Source: Dermanyssus gallinae (taxonomy: Eukaryota; Arthropoda; Arachnida; Mesostigmata; Dermanyssidae). Taken from it: 64,000 nt of DNA. Below the pieces are notes generated by a model. It searched no databases and was not told where the DNA came from. It saw only the letters and a program-made list of their open reading frames with translations. A program made the position numbers and the translations under genes. The DNA lies in the NCBI GenBank assembly GCA_003439945.1, contig QVRM01006816.1, positions 1,023,501 to 1,087,500 of the forward strand, in the 5' to 3' direction. Positions 38,925-52,229 of this stretch are shown here, piece by piece (position 1 is the first letter of the stretch; each line of letters begins with the position of its first letter).

Positions 38925-40435
38925 TTGCATGTTCTGCAAATTCATCATCGTAGGTGGAACCGGGTGGTAGATTCTGGGTCTCAGCAGCAGCAGCCGAACG
39001 ACGCTGAACCCACTCTAACCAGTCATTTCGCAGTAGTTGTGATAGTAGTTGTGCAACGCCGACTGGCAGAGCATATGAGCATGCTTTGGGATAAGCTCTA
39101 CAAGCTGCCTAACAATCCAGACTTAAATCCGCTGGATGCAGAGCGTGATTGATCGAGAGAGAGAGAGAGAAGCGAGGGTTTAGAAAACTTGACACAATAA
39201 CAACACAGACCCGTTTGCCTGCCGTGCCTCCATTCAGCAGGCATTGGCAACTCGTAATAGGTAGGTTTTGCAAGGTGTCTGTAAGCGGTTTAGACTTCGA
39301 ATGAAAGCGGTGTTTAAAACAAAACGGCGCCGCCTAACGGCTGAATAAAGACATCCGTCCATAACAATGTCCCTATCGGTGCATGCAAACCAGTGCACTC
39401 ATTCAAGTATAAATGTTTTCATTCCAATTTACGGCAAGCGACCGTCCGCATCAGTTGGACAATGGGGCAGCCGCCTCATCCTGTACAAACATATGTAGCT
39501 GTGTAGGTCGTCGTTCAGCTCCCACACTGTCCTCGATGTCCTACAATGTGGAATGCTGGATAATGCTGCTCCACACTTGCAGCAGTTGCTTCTTTTCGGG
39601 CCACTTACGGTCGTCTCGCAGGTGATGCAGGGTAAATCCTTGCAGAGACACAAGACGGGAAAAACAGCCATTCGCAAGTAACATCGAATTTGAACAGCGT
39701 ACGCGTCAAGCTCTCTGCGTCAGCAAACGAACGTCTAGTAGCACTCGTATTCAGTTCAGCGACGCCACTTTTAGCTCATGAGCGACCTAAAAGAGGAAAG
39801 CGATCTCATTGCCGAACTGCAGAAATACCCGGCAGAAAGAGAAAGGCCTCACCATGCAAGGCCACCATTACACTATGCACTTTCGATTCGAACTGCTCGG
39901 CACATGACCTTATCTTTCGCTTCGCTTCGCCTAGGCGAACGAACGCATCGCAAGCTTCCGTTCTTGATTCTCTGCTAAGTCTTTTCCCATCAGTGTCCCG
40001 TCGTGGTTTCGTCGTTGTCTCCGCTCGAGCAACTCTCTGCCCACATGTATACACATAGAACGAGACATGCTCAGAGTGGAAATAAATCGTGCATTTGCTC
40101 GACATTGACCGGACTCTGCATAGACTACTTTCGTATACCTGGTCATTAAATTCTTCCCAAATAATACGGATAATAAAACCCGGCAGGTAAGACGCGCGAC
40201 CGGAATGGCCACAATAGGATCCACATTGACATTTTGATTCCGTTTTCCAACCAACCAACCAACCGAAACACAGAGCGAGAGAGGGAGGGAGGAAGGGATA
40301 TATTCTCCTATCAACAGCCCCATCTGACAGTCAAGTCAATTTCGTGTGCAGCTACAGCCATACAACACGAGACACAAAATACCGCCAAGAAGCTCGTTCA
40401 AAATTGTCGAAGGACCGAATAGCAATGTCCCATCA
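38925..40435. other. Intergenic stretch without recognised genes
   Basis: Short frames only. A fragment near 39085-39150 contains a PDLNPLD-like word reminiscent of Tc1 transposases, but nothing around it supports that. Confidence 0.45.

Positions 40436-40439
<4 letters not shown>

Positions 40440-40467
<28 letters not shown>
40440..40467. repeat. (TA)n microsatellite
   Basis: TA array of about 28 bases. Confidence 0.9.
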
Positions 40468-41156
40468 CGGACAATAGCCTTTTCTTCAAAATGCCCTAAA
40501 TAGTTACAATTATTTGAATTTGTGTAATTATGGAAACTTCAAGCTTAATGAAGAATTATTGAATTTAAATTAACTTGCCGTCCGGAGAAGACGGTCCCAT
40601 AAAAAATAGATATATATGATCTGCGTGCCCATATGCTCGCATATGTGCAGGCAGATATTGTGCCCTATTTCTTATCTTTTAGCGACGGCCTATGACAGTC
40701 AACTTTAATAATCATCGTAACAGTTCTACACTCAGATCGTATCGTACAGGTACGAGATTACAGGTCAATAGAAGAATTGTCACAAAACCGCCTAGCCTGA
40801 GATTTATCTGTGCATATCGGACATTGCCCCAATTCTATAAATCTTAGTTAATAAGAAAAATGTTTTTGTGCAAGCGATCTAGATGTATATGTGTTTCCTT
40901 TTGACGCTCGAGGATATATGCGAGCAATTGAATCCCTCAACCTTTTAGATAGCGTTGTCGTGATGGCGACTGACCAGATGATAGCAACAACAACATTTCC
41001 ATGGCGCATATCAGACAAAGTCTCTAAAAAGCGTCATTCGTCAGTGTTTTTAAAACAAACTATAACGTAATCGACATTTATATATATGTGCTAAAGCGAC
41101 TATGTCGTTACTATTTCCCACGCATATGAAGGTATCAATTGACCTCTGTCTGATTA

Positions 41157-41345
41157 TATGTGACGACGTGGTCTAGGAGACTGGGTCGCTAGCCATCGTT
41201 GTCGCTTCGTCGGGATGTCGCCGGTTCGATTCCCGTTGTTGATCGAATTCTCTTTGAGCGATGCTCATCTCATCGAAAGCAGGTGATAAACCATACCGCT
41301 GAGAGCTGTCAGTGGCCCATGGACTGTTGGGGAAACAACGCTAGA
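41157..41345 (+). mobile_element. SINE family 2, copy B
   Basis: tRNA-like head GACGTGGTCTAGGAGAC and a good B box GGTTCGATTCC at 41222-41232, followed by GAGCGATGCTCAT and GATAAACCATACCGCTGAGAG, the last shared almost exactly with copy A (about 16901-16920). Ends in a GTTGGGGAAAC-type sequence. No A-tail is evident in either copy. Confidence 0.7.
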
Positions 41346-41349
41346 TATT

Positions 41350-42535
41350 TCAACATGTCTTTTTATACTGCTGTACTAAGCGCCCTTGATACAGAAAGGG
41401 TGACACGTGTATGTAGATTTACTACATGTCAAGCGAATAATAAATCCATCCATCCACCCGTCCATGAACAAAAGTGCATCCTATTCGACTTTGCTTCGAG
41501 AACAGCTTCTCTTTCTCAGCTTGCACGCAGCCCTCAAGCACCTCACATCAGTGCCAGTAGCAGCAGCTGCATAATTCTTCAAAGTGGCCTGGCGGGGCCT
41601 AGATGTCAAATACGTAGTATAACGCAACATGCCGTTACTTTGAGCCAACCTCGTGTCGAGCTAATTCAATTCGCAAGCCCCTCGCACGATCTCCACTCGT
41701 AACTCTGAAGACAAGAGGCGTTCTATCTATTCTATTATCTCGTTTTAGCCTTCTCTCAATCCCTTCTGTCACCTACCTATCTCTGTGTATTTCTAGTGTC
41801 TTTCTCTCAACTACTCAACATAAATGGCGCGCCCGAACCCCATGAACGTACCTGTGCGTCGTGCGTCACAACGCCAGTTTTGCTGACGTCGATCGGCTAT
41901 CGTATTGACAACAATAAGTACAAGAAATAACGAATGCTACAAACTTATATAAATAATAAATAATAATAAAACATATATCATTCATGCTACAGCTAGAGCT
42001 AATGGAACGTGCTAGCAACAATAATAAGAATTAGAACGGCAACTACAAAAACCATAACAGCAACAACAACAACGGCTTTTACTACTACTATTACTACTTA
42101 TACAATACGGAAAAAGGACACACTTGAGAGTGTCATAATTTTCGTCATCAACGGTTGCAGGCGCGTTTTTCTCTTCTAGACTTGCACCGCTGTCTGTTCC
42201 GTTTCGAAATAAAGACATTCGTCTTTAGCACGCGCAGTAAAGGAATGAACTTTAAATTCTCTCACATGAACACTTGAATCGGCAATATGCGAACGGCGCT
42301 GATACACTCCTCGAACGTTCGATTCGACAATCTGCTTCGATTAGGACGGTGCCACACTCGACATTTGGACAACCCATACATATGCAATGGAGACGGCAGA
42401 TCTTTCTCTCGGCGCCGCCAACCGTGACAAGTGGATATCGGACAAAGGTCAAGATCATTTTGGCTCGCTGCTGCATAGGCGGCAGACGACGTTGACGAGA
42501 AAATTCGTCGTTTGGCAGATTGAAGCAAGTTTATC
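41350..42535. other. Intergenic stretch without recognised genes
   Basis: A 167-codon frame starts in SINE copy B and runs to 41702, but it has no domain and its start is SINE sequence. AAC/AAT patches near 41935-42075. Confidence 0.45.
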
Positions 42536-42538
42536 TCA

Positions 42539-42540
<2 letters not shown>

Positions 42541-42575
<35 letters not shown>
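42541..42575. repeat. (TA)n microsatellite
   Basis: TA array of about 35 bases. Confidence 0.95.
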
Positions 42576-42579
<4 letters not shown>

Positions 42580-45500
42580 CCGCATATCGTGCGCATCAAT
42601 GGATCGTCCGCCATCTTGCTAGTTCGGCTATCAACTGCACTGCTGAACATACTGTGGCGTGGTATTTGTCGCACAGGCCTCGCGCATATACAACACTCCT
42701 AAAGGATCGTGCAATCTTGTCGTGGCCTAAAAGATCGTGCAAACTTGCCGTAACATGTGATGACGTAAACCTGTGGGCTGCCGTCGTCGAAAATCCCTAC
42801 TCCTTGGATTCGGCTGTCCGCCAGGTCGTGCTACTTATAAAGTTTCCCAAATCTCTGCTAGCAATTAACACACACCAACCGCATGGGCCGACTTCGATCT
42901 CCTAGACTCGTGTTGTTCCTCTGGTACCGCTTCTCTATTTTCGAGAACAAACTCGAGTCCTATACGAAATCTGATAAGGGCAACTCCTTAAGGGTTATTC
43001 CCTTCTAAGTGTATGATTTCGTTCTATGCCTTTTTACCCTTTGCATATAACAATAAGAACATCTCTATTCCACGCCTTAGGCATTTTCCCGGAATTCAGG
43101 CATTTATTAAATTGAGTATTCTCGCATGGCGCCAGTGCTAATGTTTGCTTCAAATGTCCATTTTATATCATATCGTTCCTGGTCGCTTTGCCTCTAGGCG
43201 CCCTTTCAATTGCCCTCGCAACTTCTTCGATTGTAATTGTGCAAGCCACCCCTTCTCGTGTTGACTCTGTATCTTTGTCCCAGAGCCCATTTTATAATAA
43301 GCAGCACTTCCCGCAGCACAGCGACTTTTTCTTTCCTGTTTTAGCAATTTGTGAGGTTGCCTCTCTGCTTCTTGCAGCAGCTCCTACTCCTAGTTTCCCA
43401 GTACTTAGGCCTTTCTTCCCTGTGTACCCTTCGCATGTTTTCTTTTTACTACTATCGCAAACGGTCTCATTACCAGAAACACCTTCACATATTCCCCGGT
43501 TAGCTTGTTGGCATTTTCGCCACCTTACACTGGTCGTTGAACGAAGGCCTTCCTTGTCGGTCTTGACGCGGAACCATTGCGTTTTCTAGCAGATTTGCCG
43601 GTTTGCGCGATAGAGAGAGTTTTAGACAAGGGAGCAAGGAAGAGCTACGGATACGACACTCGCCTATTTCGTGAAGCAAGATTGACAGAACGTTGGACGA
43701 GCACAATCCCGCGGACGACCCGGCATTGCCAAAACAAGATCAATTAGGTGCTGAATATCGAAACGAGAGCAAAGTGGTTGTCGAAGCTGCTTGCAATTGA
43801 GGTGTGCGCGACAACGTTCATACTATCAATCCGCGGTTTGCACAAGAACCTCATAATGCCTGTAATCTAACGTAATACTCCAGAATCGTCAAGTAGTTTG
43901 TCTGTACTAACTACTAACTCGTATGTCATTCAGTCATATTCCGCCAGTTGTCTGCCAGATAGAGCATCCACAGCAGCAACAACAACAACGACAGCGGCTA
44001 TACGCAAGAAATGTACCGTTAGGGAACAGCCCGAATGTGAACGCAACGTCGTTGTAGCACTCGTAGCAGTGCAAAAAGTCGAAAAAGGGTTTGCTCAAAG
44101 GCTCATCTGGCCGACACGTTCGATTACTGCAGCTAGCTAACCTTGTTTTCTCTCTCTATACGTGTGTTCGTGTGTGTCGGTGTGTGGTGTCTCTCGATCG
44201 TGCAACTCTCGGTTCGTCCTTGGGAGTTAGGGGAAGAGTTCAGTACATTTTTATTTGCCTAGTTTTACCATACATAAATATGATCAGGTGGTGGCTGTGT
44301 TGTTGTTGTGGTTGTTGTTGTTGTTGTCCTCTTCTTCCCCAGGTCACCGGAACTATCACACTATCCTTCCCTTGCTTTCTCTCACCCCTCCGCTCTCCCT
44401 CAATCCCTCCCGCCCTCACGCTTCCACTTGATCTAGCTTTGCCCGGGAAGGTGATGTTCGGGCAAATCACGGCAAACACGGTAATAGGCTTATTATTAAG
44501 CCTATCCAGCCTGTCCCAACACCACCAGCCCACTCCGAGTCAATAGGGCCCTTTGACGGCTGCTGCTGCAGCTGCTGGTGCTTCCACCGCCATCAAACAT
44601 CTTGATGGCACAGGTACGCATTGCTTCTGTCGCTGAAGCTCGAGCATGCCATGTCACATCGGCGACCTACATTAGTCCGCCAAGCTGCCACTCTATCTCA
44701 TTCCCTCTCGTCTGACGTCGTCGGACGAAGAAGGGGGGAAACCGAAACCTACCGACGGCCACATAATAACAACAACAAATAAAGGTGTGTTCATCTATAG
44801 TCACACCGGGGCCACCATATTGGCAGCGCCTGGCCGCTAACAATAACCACATAGTCGGCCATAACGAGAACAACACTGATATACATAAAAAAAACATACA
44901 ACAACGACAGCAGCAGCATGGAATACGGAACTAATACGAATATGAATGGCACTCCCGTCAACAACACCAACTTCGCCAAGAGGAGCAGCAGCAGAAGCAG
45001 CAACAACAACGTCAAGGCGAGCAGCAATAGTATGAACAACAACAACAACAACGTGCAGTTGAAGAACAAAGCCGCCATCTTCCTGTTGTTGGGTCGAGTA
45101 TCCACGACGAATGGCGCTACCAAAGTTAACCGCCAGGGCAGTGTCACTTCACTGCGGTCACAGTGAAGTGACCACCGCCGGAAGAAAGACCGCTGCCCCC
45201 ATCACGAATACTTCAACCTTCGCTCGAGTTCGTTCTTTTTTTTTTTTACCAGCAAGCAAGACAAAGAACAAGACGCGGTCCCGCTTTAAGCCCTGAAGCT
45301 GCAGCTACCGTTAGCGAGTTGGCAGCCATCACCTTCCACCAACCAGGCTACTTTGACGACTTTGTCTTCCCTTTTCCTTTCATATCTAGAGGCGGGCTAG
45401 GAGGTCCAGGAGCAGACTATCATTAGGAGCCTATCGTGCCTGTCGGAAAGAGCTAAAAAGAAAACATAGGACGACAAGGGCATCCGCAACATCAAATATA

Positions 45501-45790
45501 ATGTAGGACCACATTTAAAGTAAGACACCAGCATCAACAACAACAACTACAAGAACAACAACAACAAGGTCGTTGTAATGACGACGCGCCGCCGCCACCA
45601 CCGACGCTCGTCTCGGAGCCGGAGTGCAGCAGCAGGCAGCGTGACAGGACAGTGTTCGGATGTACACGCAGCAAAGCGGTTGCTGTCTACTACAGATGCA
45701 GCTTCAGGCCACGCCACGACGCCTCTTCCCCGCCAACCTCGGCTCCCGTGGCCTAGTTTGGCTCTACTATTCTCCGCCATCTTCGCCTTC
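42580..45790. other. Intergenic stretch with AAC and CT-rich patches
   Basis: No gene recognised. AAC/CAG patches at 43970-43990, 44990-45055 and 45535-45570 generate Asn-rich frames. A pyrimidine tract ending CCCCAG (44331-44341) resembles a plus-strand splice acceptor but no supported exon follows. Confidence 0.45.
45143..45172. repeat. Perfect 12-bp hairpin
   Basis: Arms GTCACTTCACTG (45143-45154) and CAGTGAAGTGAC (45161-45172) with a 6-base loop. Confidence 0.8.
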
Positions 45791-45797
45791 TTCTTCT

Positions 45798-45809
45798 ATG
45801 TATATATAT

Positions 45810-45856
<47 letters not shown>

Positions 45857-45912
45857 TATATATACATATGTATGTATGTATATATATATATATAAATATA
45901 CACATACATATG

Positions 45913-45948
<36 letters not shown>

Positions 45949-45953
45949 GTGTC
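45798..45953. repeat. Compound (TA)n/(TATG)n array, about 155 bp
   Basis: TA runs interrupted by ATACATATGTATG-like blocks. It adjoins the 3' end of transposon relic M3. Confidence 0.95.
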
Positions 45954-46475
45954 CTAACACGAACGGACAATCTGAATCAAAATGTAATAATTTTATTTTT
46001 ATTTTATACCCACACTTTAATTTTATACATATATACGTGCAAACTTTGTATAGAACAACACGTCCGGAACAAAAGCCTCCCTCGGGTGCTAGCACGTTTG
46101 CGCTTTTTTAACTTTAAATGTTTAATCGCAGTTCGTCATAATTGTGGCTGGATTTCAGTAATACACTGTATCATCTTCTCCTCCAAGCTCTGGGTGGTCA
46201 TAGACTTGTTGACACAAGCTTATGACTTTAAAAAACAACCAGCAAACCTAAGACGTTAAATCGCACGATCTTAAGCGAATCCTGGTCGCCCAAACGAGAT
46301 ATTACACGTTCAGGAAATACCTCGTGCACTAGTGCGATCGGTTCATCATGTGATGTATGGCAAGTAGCATCGTCCTGTTAGAACCACATTTTTGCCACAC
46401 AATTATGACAGTCAAACACTCGCTCCTTTTAAAATAATATTCAACAGCAGGAATGCGTTTCTAAGTCGAATAGCA
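45945..46475 (-). pseudogene. Tc1/mariner transposase relic M3 with its 3' end
   Basis: On the minus strand a MWF-stop-QDDATCHTS block (about 46390-46360) carries the second catalytic Asp region, followed by FPERVISRLGDQDSL and then a decayed stretch where the WPPRSCDLTPLDFFLWG block should be. [17 protein letters not shown] and [10 protein letters not shown] mark the C-terminal end. The noncoding 3' tail ends GGACACTCTGTATA, resembling terminal inverted repeats of this group as I remember them, and merges into the TA array. Several stops; inactive. Confidence 0.75.
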
Positions 46476-46609
46476 ATCCATGTTTAATAGCGGCGCACTG
46501 TCTACCATCGATTTGAGAAAAAATGGGCTCTACTTAGTCAAAACACAGCAGCAGAACCAGCGCCAAATTATAAAGTTCCGCTCTGGATGGGACACATATA
46601 CTATTTATG

Positions 46610-46615
<6 letters not shown>

Positions 46616-46658
<43 letters not shown>
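46616..46658. repeat. (TA)n microsatellite, 43 bp
   Basis: Uninterrupted TA array about 140 bases from the 5' limit of relic M3. Confidence 0.95.
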
Positions 46659-46659
<1 letters not shown>

Positions 46660-46661
<2 letters not shown>

Positions 46662-48910
46662 TACGCGCTTCTCTACCAGCAGAAGGGATAACAGTAGAAC
46701 TTCGAGTAGTTGTGGCTGGTTGATGACTCGTGATGCTTCCGTTAGCAGTGTTGGCAGGTAGAAATAACTCGTTTAGAAGCAGCACAAACAGCAGCAAGCA
46801 GGAAAAGATAGGCGGGCGGGCGGTTCAGGGAGAGCAAACGAGTGACTGATGATGCCCGAGAAGCAGGCAAGTGTGGGCGAAGGTTGGACGACGAAGAAAA
46901 AAAGGAACTCTGGGCAGCTGGACAAAACGACCGCCAGATGAGCACCGCCCAGTGGAACAAGAATAACGGAAACGAGCGGCACACAACACAGACAACAAAA
47001 AAGGCGAAGGCGAAGAAGCAGAAGCAGAAAAAAGAAAACATTACGTCTCGATAGGTACTGATTGCAGTAGCAGAATATGACTGCTCACTAACTAGCTAGA
47101 GGGACCCGTCCGCCGGTCGTATACCGCGATCTGGTTAGTAGCCGCCAGTCTGGTTAGCGTTGGGTCCTCTGTCGGACGACAATTTTTCGTCGGCACATGT
47201 ACAGCAAATGCCGTGCAAGTGGAAACTCGTCGACCCTGGCTTGTCGGCGGGTGGTTCAAAGCCGACTCCTACGAGCCCACCTGGAGGAATACTAGCCCAC
47301 CCGGAGATCGTCGGAGGTCGTCTGGTCATCGTAGAATAATAATCATAGGCAATCGTTGCTGAGAGCGCGAGCACAGTTCAGACAGAAAAGTCCACACGTT
47401 CAATCGACCAACGGCGGCGGACGATTGGATGTTGAGACAGGCAGACAGACAGACAGACAAACGTATGCCAACGAACTACCATAGAGCCAGCGCGAGGCGG
47501 GAGAACACGAGAAAAGCGCGCAATGCCAAATTTTTGTAAAGCAGCAGCAGGGACAGCAGCCGCCGTCGGCAGCCAAGCGCTTTGCAAATGCGGTTAGGAC
47601 GCCGGCCGAGCATATGAATTATGAAAGCTTGCCCAGGGCGACGACGGTAACTATGACAACGGCAACGACAACAACGGTAACCATGACAACGACAACGGTA
47701 ACCATGAGGACAACAAGCAACGACCGTAACCATGGAGATGGTGTCCAGAAGCCAGAAACGAGCGGAGATCGGGGTACGGGTGGTTGAAGGGAATAGGCTG
47801 CCGTTGCCCATGTTGTCGTTGTCGCTGTTGTTGTTGTCGTCAGCGTCCGAGCTGTGCTTCGTCGTCTTCTACGACAACGACGCACGGAACGGCTGGTCAA
47901 AACCCGCTCAGGTGGAAAATGTATGCGTCCGTTTGGCCTGTGCTCATTCATAGCTGCGTTCATTCATAAGTCATAGAAGGGCTACTGACGACGATGACGA
48001 CTTACCAACAACCTACGTCGCCGTCGTTCTTATCGTCGTCGTCGTTGTTATTGCTCTATTGTTGTTGCGTTGTTGTTGTTATTGTTCCATTGTTGTTGCG
48101 TTGTTGTTGTTATTGTTCTATTGTTGTTGTTGTTCTATGGTCGTTGCTGCTGCCGCTGTTGTTGTTGTTCCCGTTGTTGCTGCTGTGTTGTGGTCGTCGT
48201 TGTTTTCATTGTCAGCGTTGTGATCCGTGGAAGCTTCCGAGCTGGATGAGGAATAATGAGGCTTTCACGAGGCTGAGCTCCAAAGCCACGGCTGCAGCGG
48301 GCAGCAATTCACAAAAGCAAAAAGATTTACCCTATACGCCAGACGCAATCGCCTCAGGCCGTAGATTACAACCGGATTCCAACGGTACCGTTGTGTTCGC
48401 CCTTCTTCTCCGTCTTGTTATGCCTCCTCTTCTTTCTGGGTGCTGTTGTTTTTCGTGTCCTAATCTAAATTCGTATCCTAGTAAACCTCTGCGCTATACT
48501 TGTGGTGGTTGGTGGTTGTTTGCGGATAGGGTTAATCGTGGTCGTGTGAGTGGTCGCGATACCATTTACCATTGCACGGTAACATTGCAAAACTACGAAT
48601 GTCAAGAGACGTGCTGCGTGCTACACCGTCCCTCTGAGATCCGACGCCACCAAGTCAATAATGCCACAAAGTCGCCTCAGCAGACATCCAGCAGTTCACA
48701 ACAACAGACAACAACGCAAACGTCCACTACCCCACAAAAGGGCTGCTTCATTTGCTATCTGTCTCTCGAACTCAAAGTCTCGAAGTACACGGGCCCCAGC
48801 CTCTATGCCTACTTTTTCTACAATCGGTACTGTCCGTATAGCAGGCAAGGCACAATGGATACTCAATTTCGACACAGTGCTGTATAAAGCTATATAGCCC
48901 TACACTGTAA
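46660..48910. other. Intergenic stretch with GTT and AAC repeats
   Basis: AAC/ACGGTAACCATG-type patches (47640-47730) and GTT runs (48040-48200). The 297-codon plus-strand frame at 47994-48887 begins with translated GTT repeats and has no recognised domain after them. Confidence 0.45.

Positions 48911-48915
<5 letters not shown>

Positions 48916-48972
<57 letters not shown>
48916..48972. repeat. (TA)n microsatellite, 57 bp
   Basis: Uninterrupted TA array. Confidence 0.95.
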
Positions 48973-48974
<2 letters not shown>

Positions 48975-50559
48975 CTTTTCGCAGGTCTGGCATCATCAAG
49001 CGAACAGCTGGGACAGGATGTAACAGCAAACCTGTCACCACCGGTCTATTGCTTCTGCTGCTGCTGCTGCCGCCGCTGCCACCAACGTTGACGGCGACCT
49101 GTGACGACGGATTAATCGCCTTGGGAGCAGGATGGGCAGGATCCTTTTGTCGTTACACTGTTTCTTCTTCTTCGTGAAAAGAAACGGCATTTGTCTCTTT
49201 GGTCGCCTTGATCCAGTTGCCTGTGTGCCTGCTTCTAGCTCTTCGACGTCCTGTATCGCCGTGGGCCGTAGAGTACGACGTCGACCCGCCAGCGAGAGTG
49301 AGCGTGACTACCGCGGGCCAGGATAGATCCGCGAAGGCGCGAGCCGAACAATAACCGAGATCGAAGGTGGTCGTGGACGGCGACCCTCCTTAGCCTCCCG
49401 GATTAGGGCAAGACAGGTCGGGAACGACACCTCGACAGCGTTTTATGGCTGCAGTAGCCGTGAGACCATAAAATATTACCCACCACTACCACCACCACCA
49501 CAACAACAACACCAACAACAAAAACAAAAACAACAACCATAATAGTCGCGATCAGCCATCACTGCTGTCGTCCACGATAAAACTCCACCATCGGCGGCAC
49601 CAATGCTAGAGCCAAATGGCGGCCCCTGTTATTATTATTATTATTGGCGATGTAGCGTTGTCCTTGTCGCACTTCCATCACCCGGGCACGATCTTTGCCT
49701 TCATCGTGGTCATCCCCCTCTGCCATCTTGCTATCGTCCTTCGCCAGGACGGTTTTTTCCTGTTTTTGTTTCATGTATTTAATTCCTGCTCGCTACCAAC
49801 GTCGGCCGGAAGAAGGTGGCGACTCTGTCATCACCTCCGTCCGACACCACAGCTCGTCCCGTGGTAATCTCGCCCGTGCTCGGATAAAGACCAGTAACAG
49901 ACGAATGTCATCACGAACCATCGTACCATCGCTCCGTCATTCTTCTTTCTCTTCTTCTTCTTCTTATGCATCATGTTCCTCTACATCTTCATCTTACTAT
50001 TATTAAGACCAAATAGTTGTACTCCAAAAATCTAAGCAATCATTTAGCAGTCAGGCAAAGTGCAAGAGAAAGCAGTTCGACAGGTTGTCGTTGACTAAAC
50101 CTGTAACCGTAGTTAGTCGACGATTGACTGTCTATATGTCTAGATGACAATGCTATCTGTCGTCCATAATCATGAGGCACGCACACCTCTCTGCTTAACC
50201 TCGGTTATCGGTGTCAGAGCGACATATCCATGACATCAATCAGTAAGCTAAGAGTCAAGATGTCGACAGCCCAAACGAGGGCGGCTATAGCAGTCGTGGC
50301 AAAAAAGCTCAACCAGCACAACCAGAGTGAACCAATCGCGGAATATTATTATGACCCTCTTCTAAAATGTATTATTATTATTATTATGATTATGGAAAAG
50401 GAAACGAGGTTTTTGGTGTTACGTTGGATGAGAAACTGACATTTAAAGCGCGTGTCACACGTACTATTATATATACACGTACTATATTAGTGGCGACGAA
50501 GATGGGATTGTCGTACTAGTGCATACGTACGTCACAGTTCATCTATATATTAGAGCCAC

Positions 50560-50598
<39 letters not shown>

Positions 50599-52075
50599 TA
50601 AACCTAACCTCGCAACTGTATGCTGATAGCATAAATATGAATAATAAAGTAATACTTCAATTTACAAAAATAATATTCCTAAATATTAGAAACTAAGCTG
50701 ATACTAAGCAAGCGACGACAACAGCACCAGAAACAACAGCTCGTTCCATTGAAGTCCACGCGTCAGACCGACACGGTGGCACCACGGCGTGAGAACTGAT
50801 CTTCATACAAGCTCCAGCCCACGTGAAGTTGTTCGTATGTGGCGTCAAACCAGTCAACTCATCCTCATCCCGTCATTGAATCCAAAACGACGTAGCAGCA
50901 TTCAGTTTCAGTCATTCACTTTTCTTACATATCATACGTTTACTTCCGCGCTGTGCAATTAGCATCTTTAGATTGTTCAACATTTAACCAGCCTCTGCCA
51001 ACGATAGCGCGATCGTTGAATCAATCGAGAGCAAGAGCGTATCAATCGTAGCTGACTCGTAACGAGCCTAATCTGGTTGTCATCATCACGTGCAATGCAC
51101 GCCGGGGGCAACTCACGCCGGACATGCGTGCGGCTAAGTTGACCACCAACGTCTACAAGTGTAGAAAGTATGCCAACATCGAATAATATCCTAATGGCGC
51201 AGCCTCTCGTGCATAAGCGCACGTGTTCAAGCGTTTCGGAGGCGGTCTGTCGCTGGGTCTTCAGCGACTTTCAGCTATTCAGCAAACGAATCGAGCGTAG
51301 TGGCATTCTGCGCATGCAACTTTGTTGAGAGCTAGACCGCAAGTCCAGGCTTGCGTGAACACGCTCGCATCGAGACATCTTTTTATATCCAGTGTTAATA
51401 AAAAAATATATAATAGTATTGTCAATTCGATCATGATCACAACGTGCACGTTACTACTACGATTGTTGAAGCGGCAACAGCACGTCATAACTGTTCCGGC
51501 TGTACCCAGCATATGCATAAATAGATAGAAAGGAAGACGAGGAATATGAAAAAAAAAGAGATGAGGATAATGCTAAAAGCAAAAAGCAAGTGCATGGATC
51601 TATGCAGTAGCGATGTGCTGCGTAGTCGGGTTCGCTTTAGATGCAGCGTACGGGCAAAAATACACTTAATAAGATTAAAACTTTTTATCCTGCGCATACG
51701 CGCGTATAGATGCGTAATTAAAATCGGCAAAAAATAAAGTCGTTCTTTCACCTACAGCTAGTGCGACGCCACTATAGGTCATGTGATGGAGGGACAAGTG
51801 GAACTATTGGTGCGAGCGATCTCTAACATTAACTGCCGGTGGTGGCGAAGCAGATTAGACAGGCCTTTTGACGGAGACAGGCCCACCTGCAAGCATTCAT
51901 GCCAGAAAAGATCCTCATAATCATCCTGCCTTGGATCTGCAATGGATGGATGGCATGACTACCTCAATTCGATCTCGACACGTTTCCTCTACTTTTTATG
52001 GACATCCCAACGAAGTTTAGGCTCGTGTGACTGTCCTGGTGACGCAATAGACGAAAGCCAGAATATTGGAAATAT
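48975..52075. other. Intergenic stretch without recognised genes
   Basis: ACC/AAC patch (49480-49535), ATT patches (49630-49645, 50370-50385), CTT patch (49945-49965) and AAT array (50565-50598). Short frames on both strands lack domains. Confidence 0.45.
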
Positions 52076-52078
52076 TCA

Positions 52079-52222
52079 TTCACCGAGCAAGGATGGTTTA
52101 GTAGCAAAGCTATTCGGCATTTAGGAGATTGTGGGTCGGGAAGTCCAGCCAGACTTAAATTGGATCTCATGGTTTCCAAATTGGACAAGGTAAATGCCGG
52201 AGTGGACTATAATCGGCCATAA
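52079..52222 (+). mobile_element. SINE family 1, copy 3 (diverged)
   Basis: Head CACCGAGCAAGGATGGTTTAGTAGC, a ruined B box (GTGGGTCGGGAAGTCC), and the body words TTAAATTGGATCTCATGG, GGACAAGGTAAATGCCGGAG and GGACTATAATCGGCCAT all align in order with copies 1 and 2. It lacks the final CAGCCTTACAG-A tail. No TA array adjoins it. Confidence 0.75.
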
Positions 52223-52229
52223 CCACACA

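Noticed and set aside
38883..39152. Possible Tc1 transposase fragment (PDLNPLD word)
   Set aside because: Only one short word fits; the neighbouring residues do not follow any transposase block.
44918..45166. Asn-rich 82-codon frame
   Set aside because: Composition is explained by AAC/CAG repeats; no start context, splice sites or domain to support a gene.
45660..46259. 199-codon plus-strand frame
   Set aside because: It reads through a TA array and then antisense across transposase relic M3.
47994..48887. 297-codon plus-strand frame
   Set aside because: The first third is translated GTT repeats, and the rest shows no domain, conserved motif or splice context.
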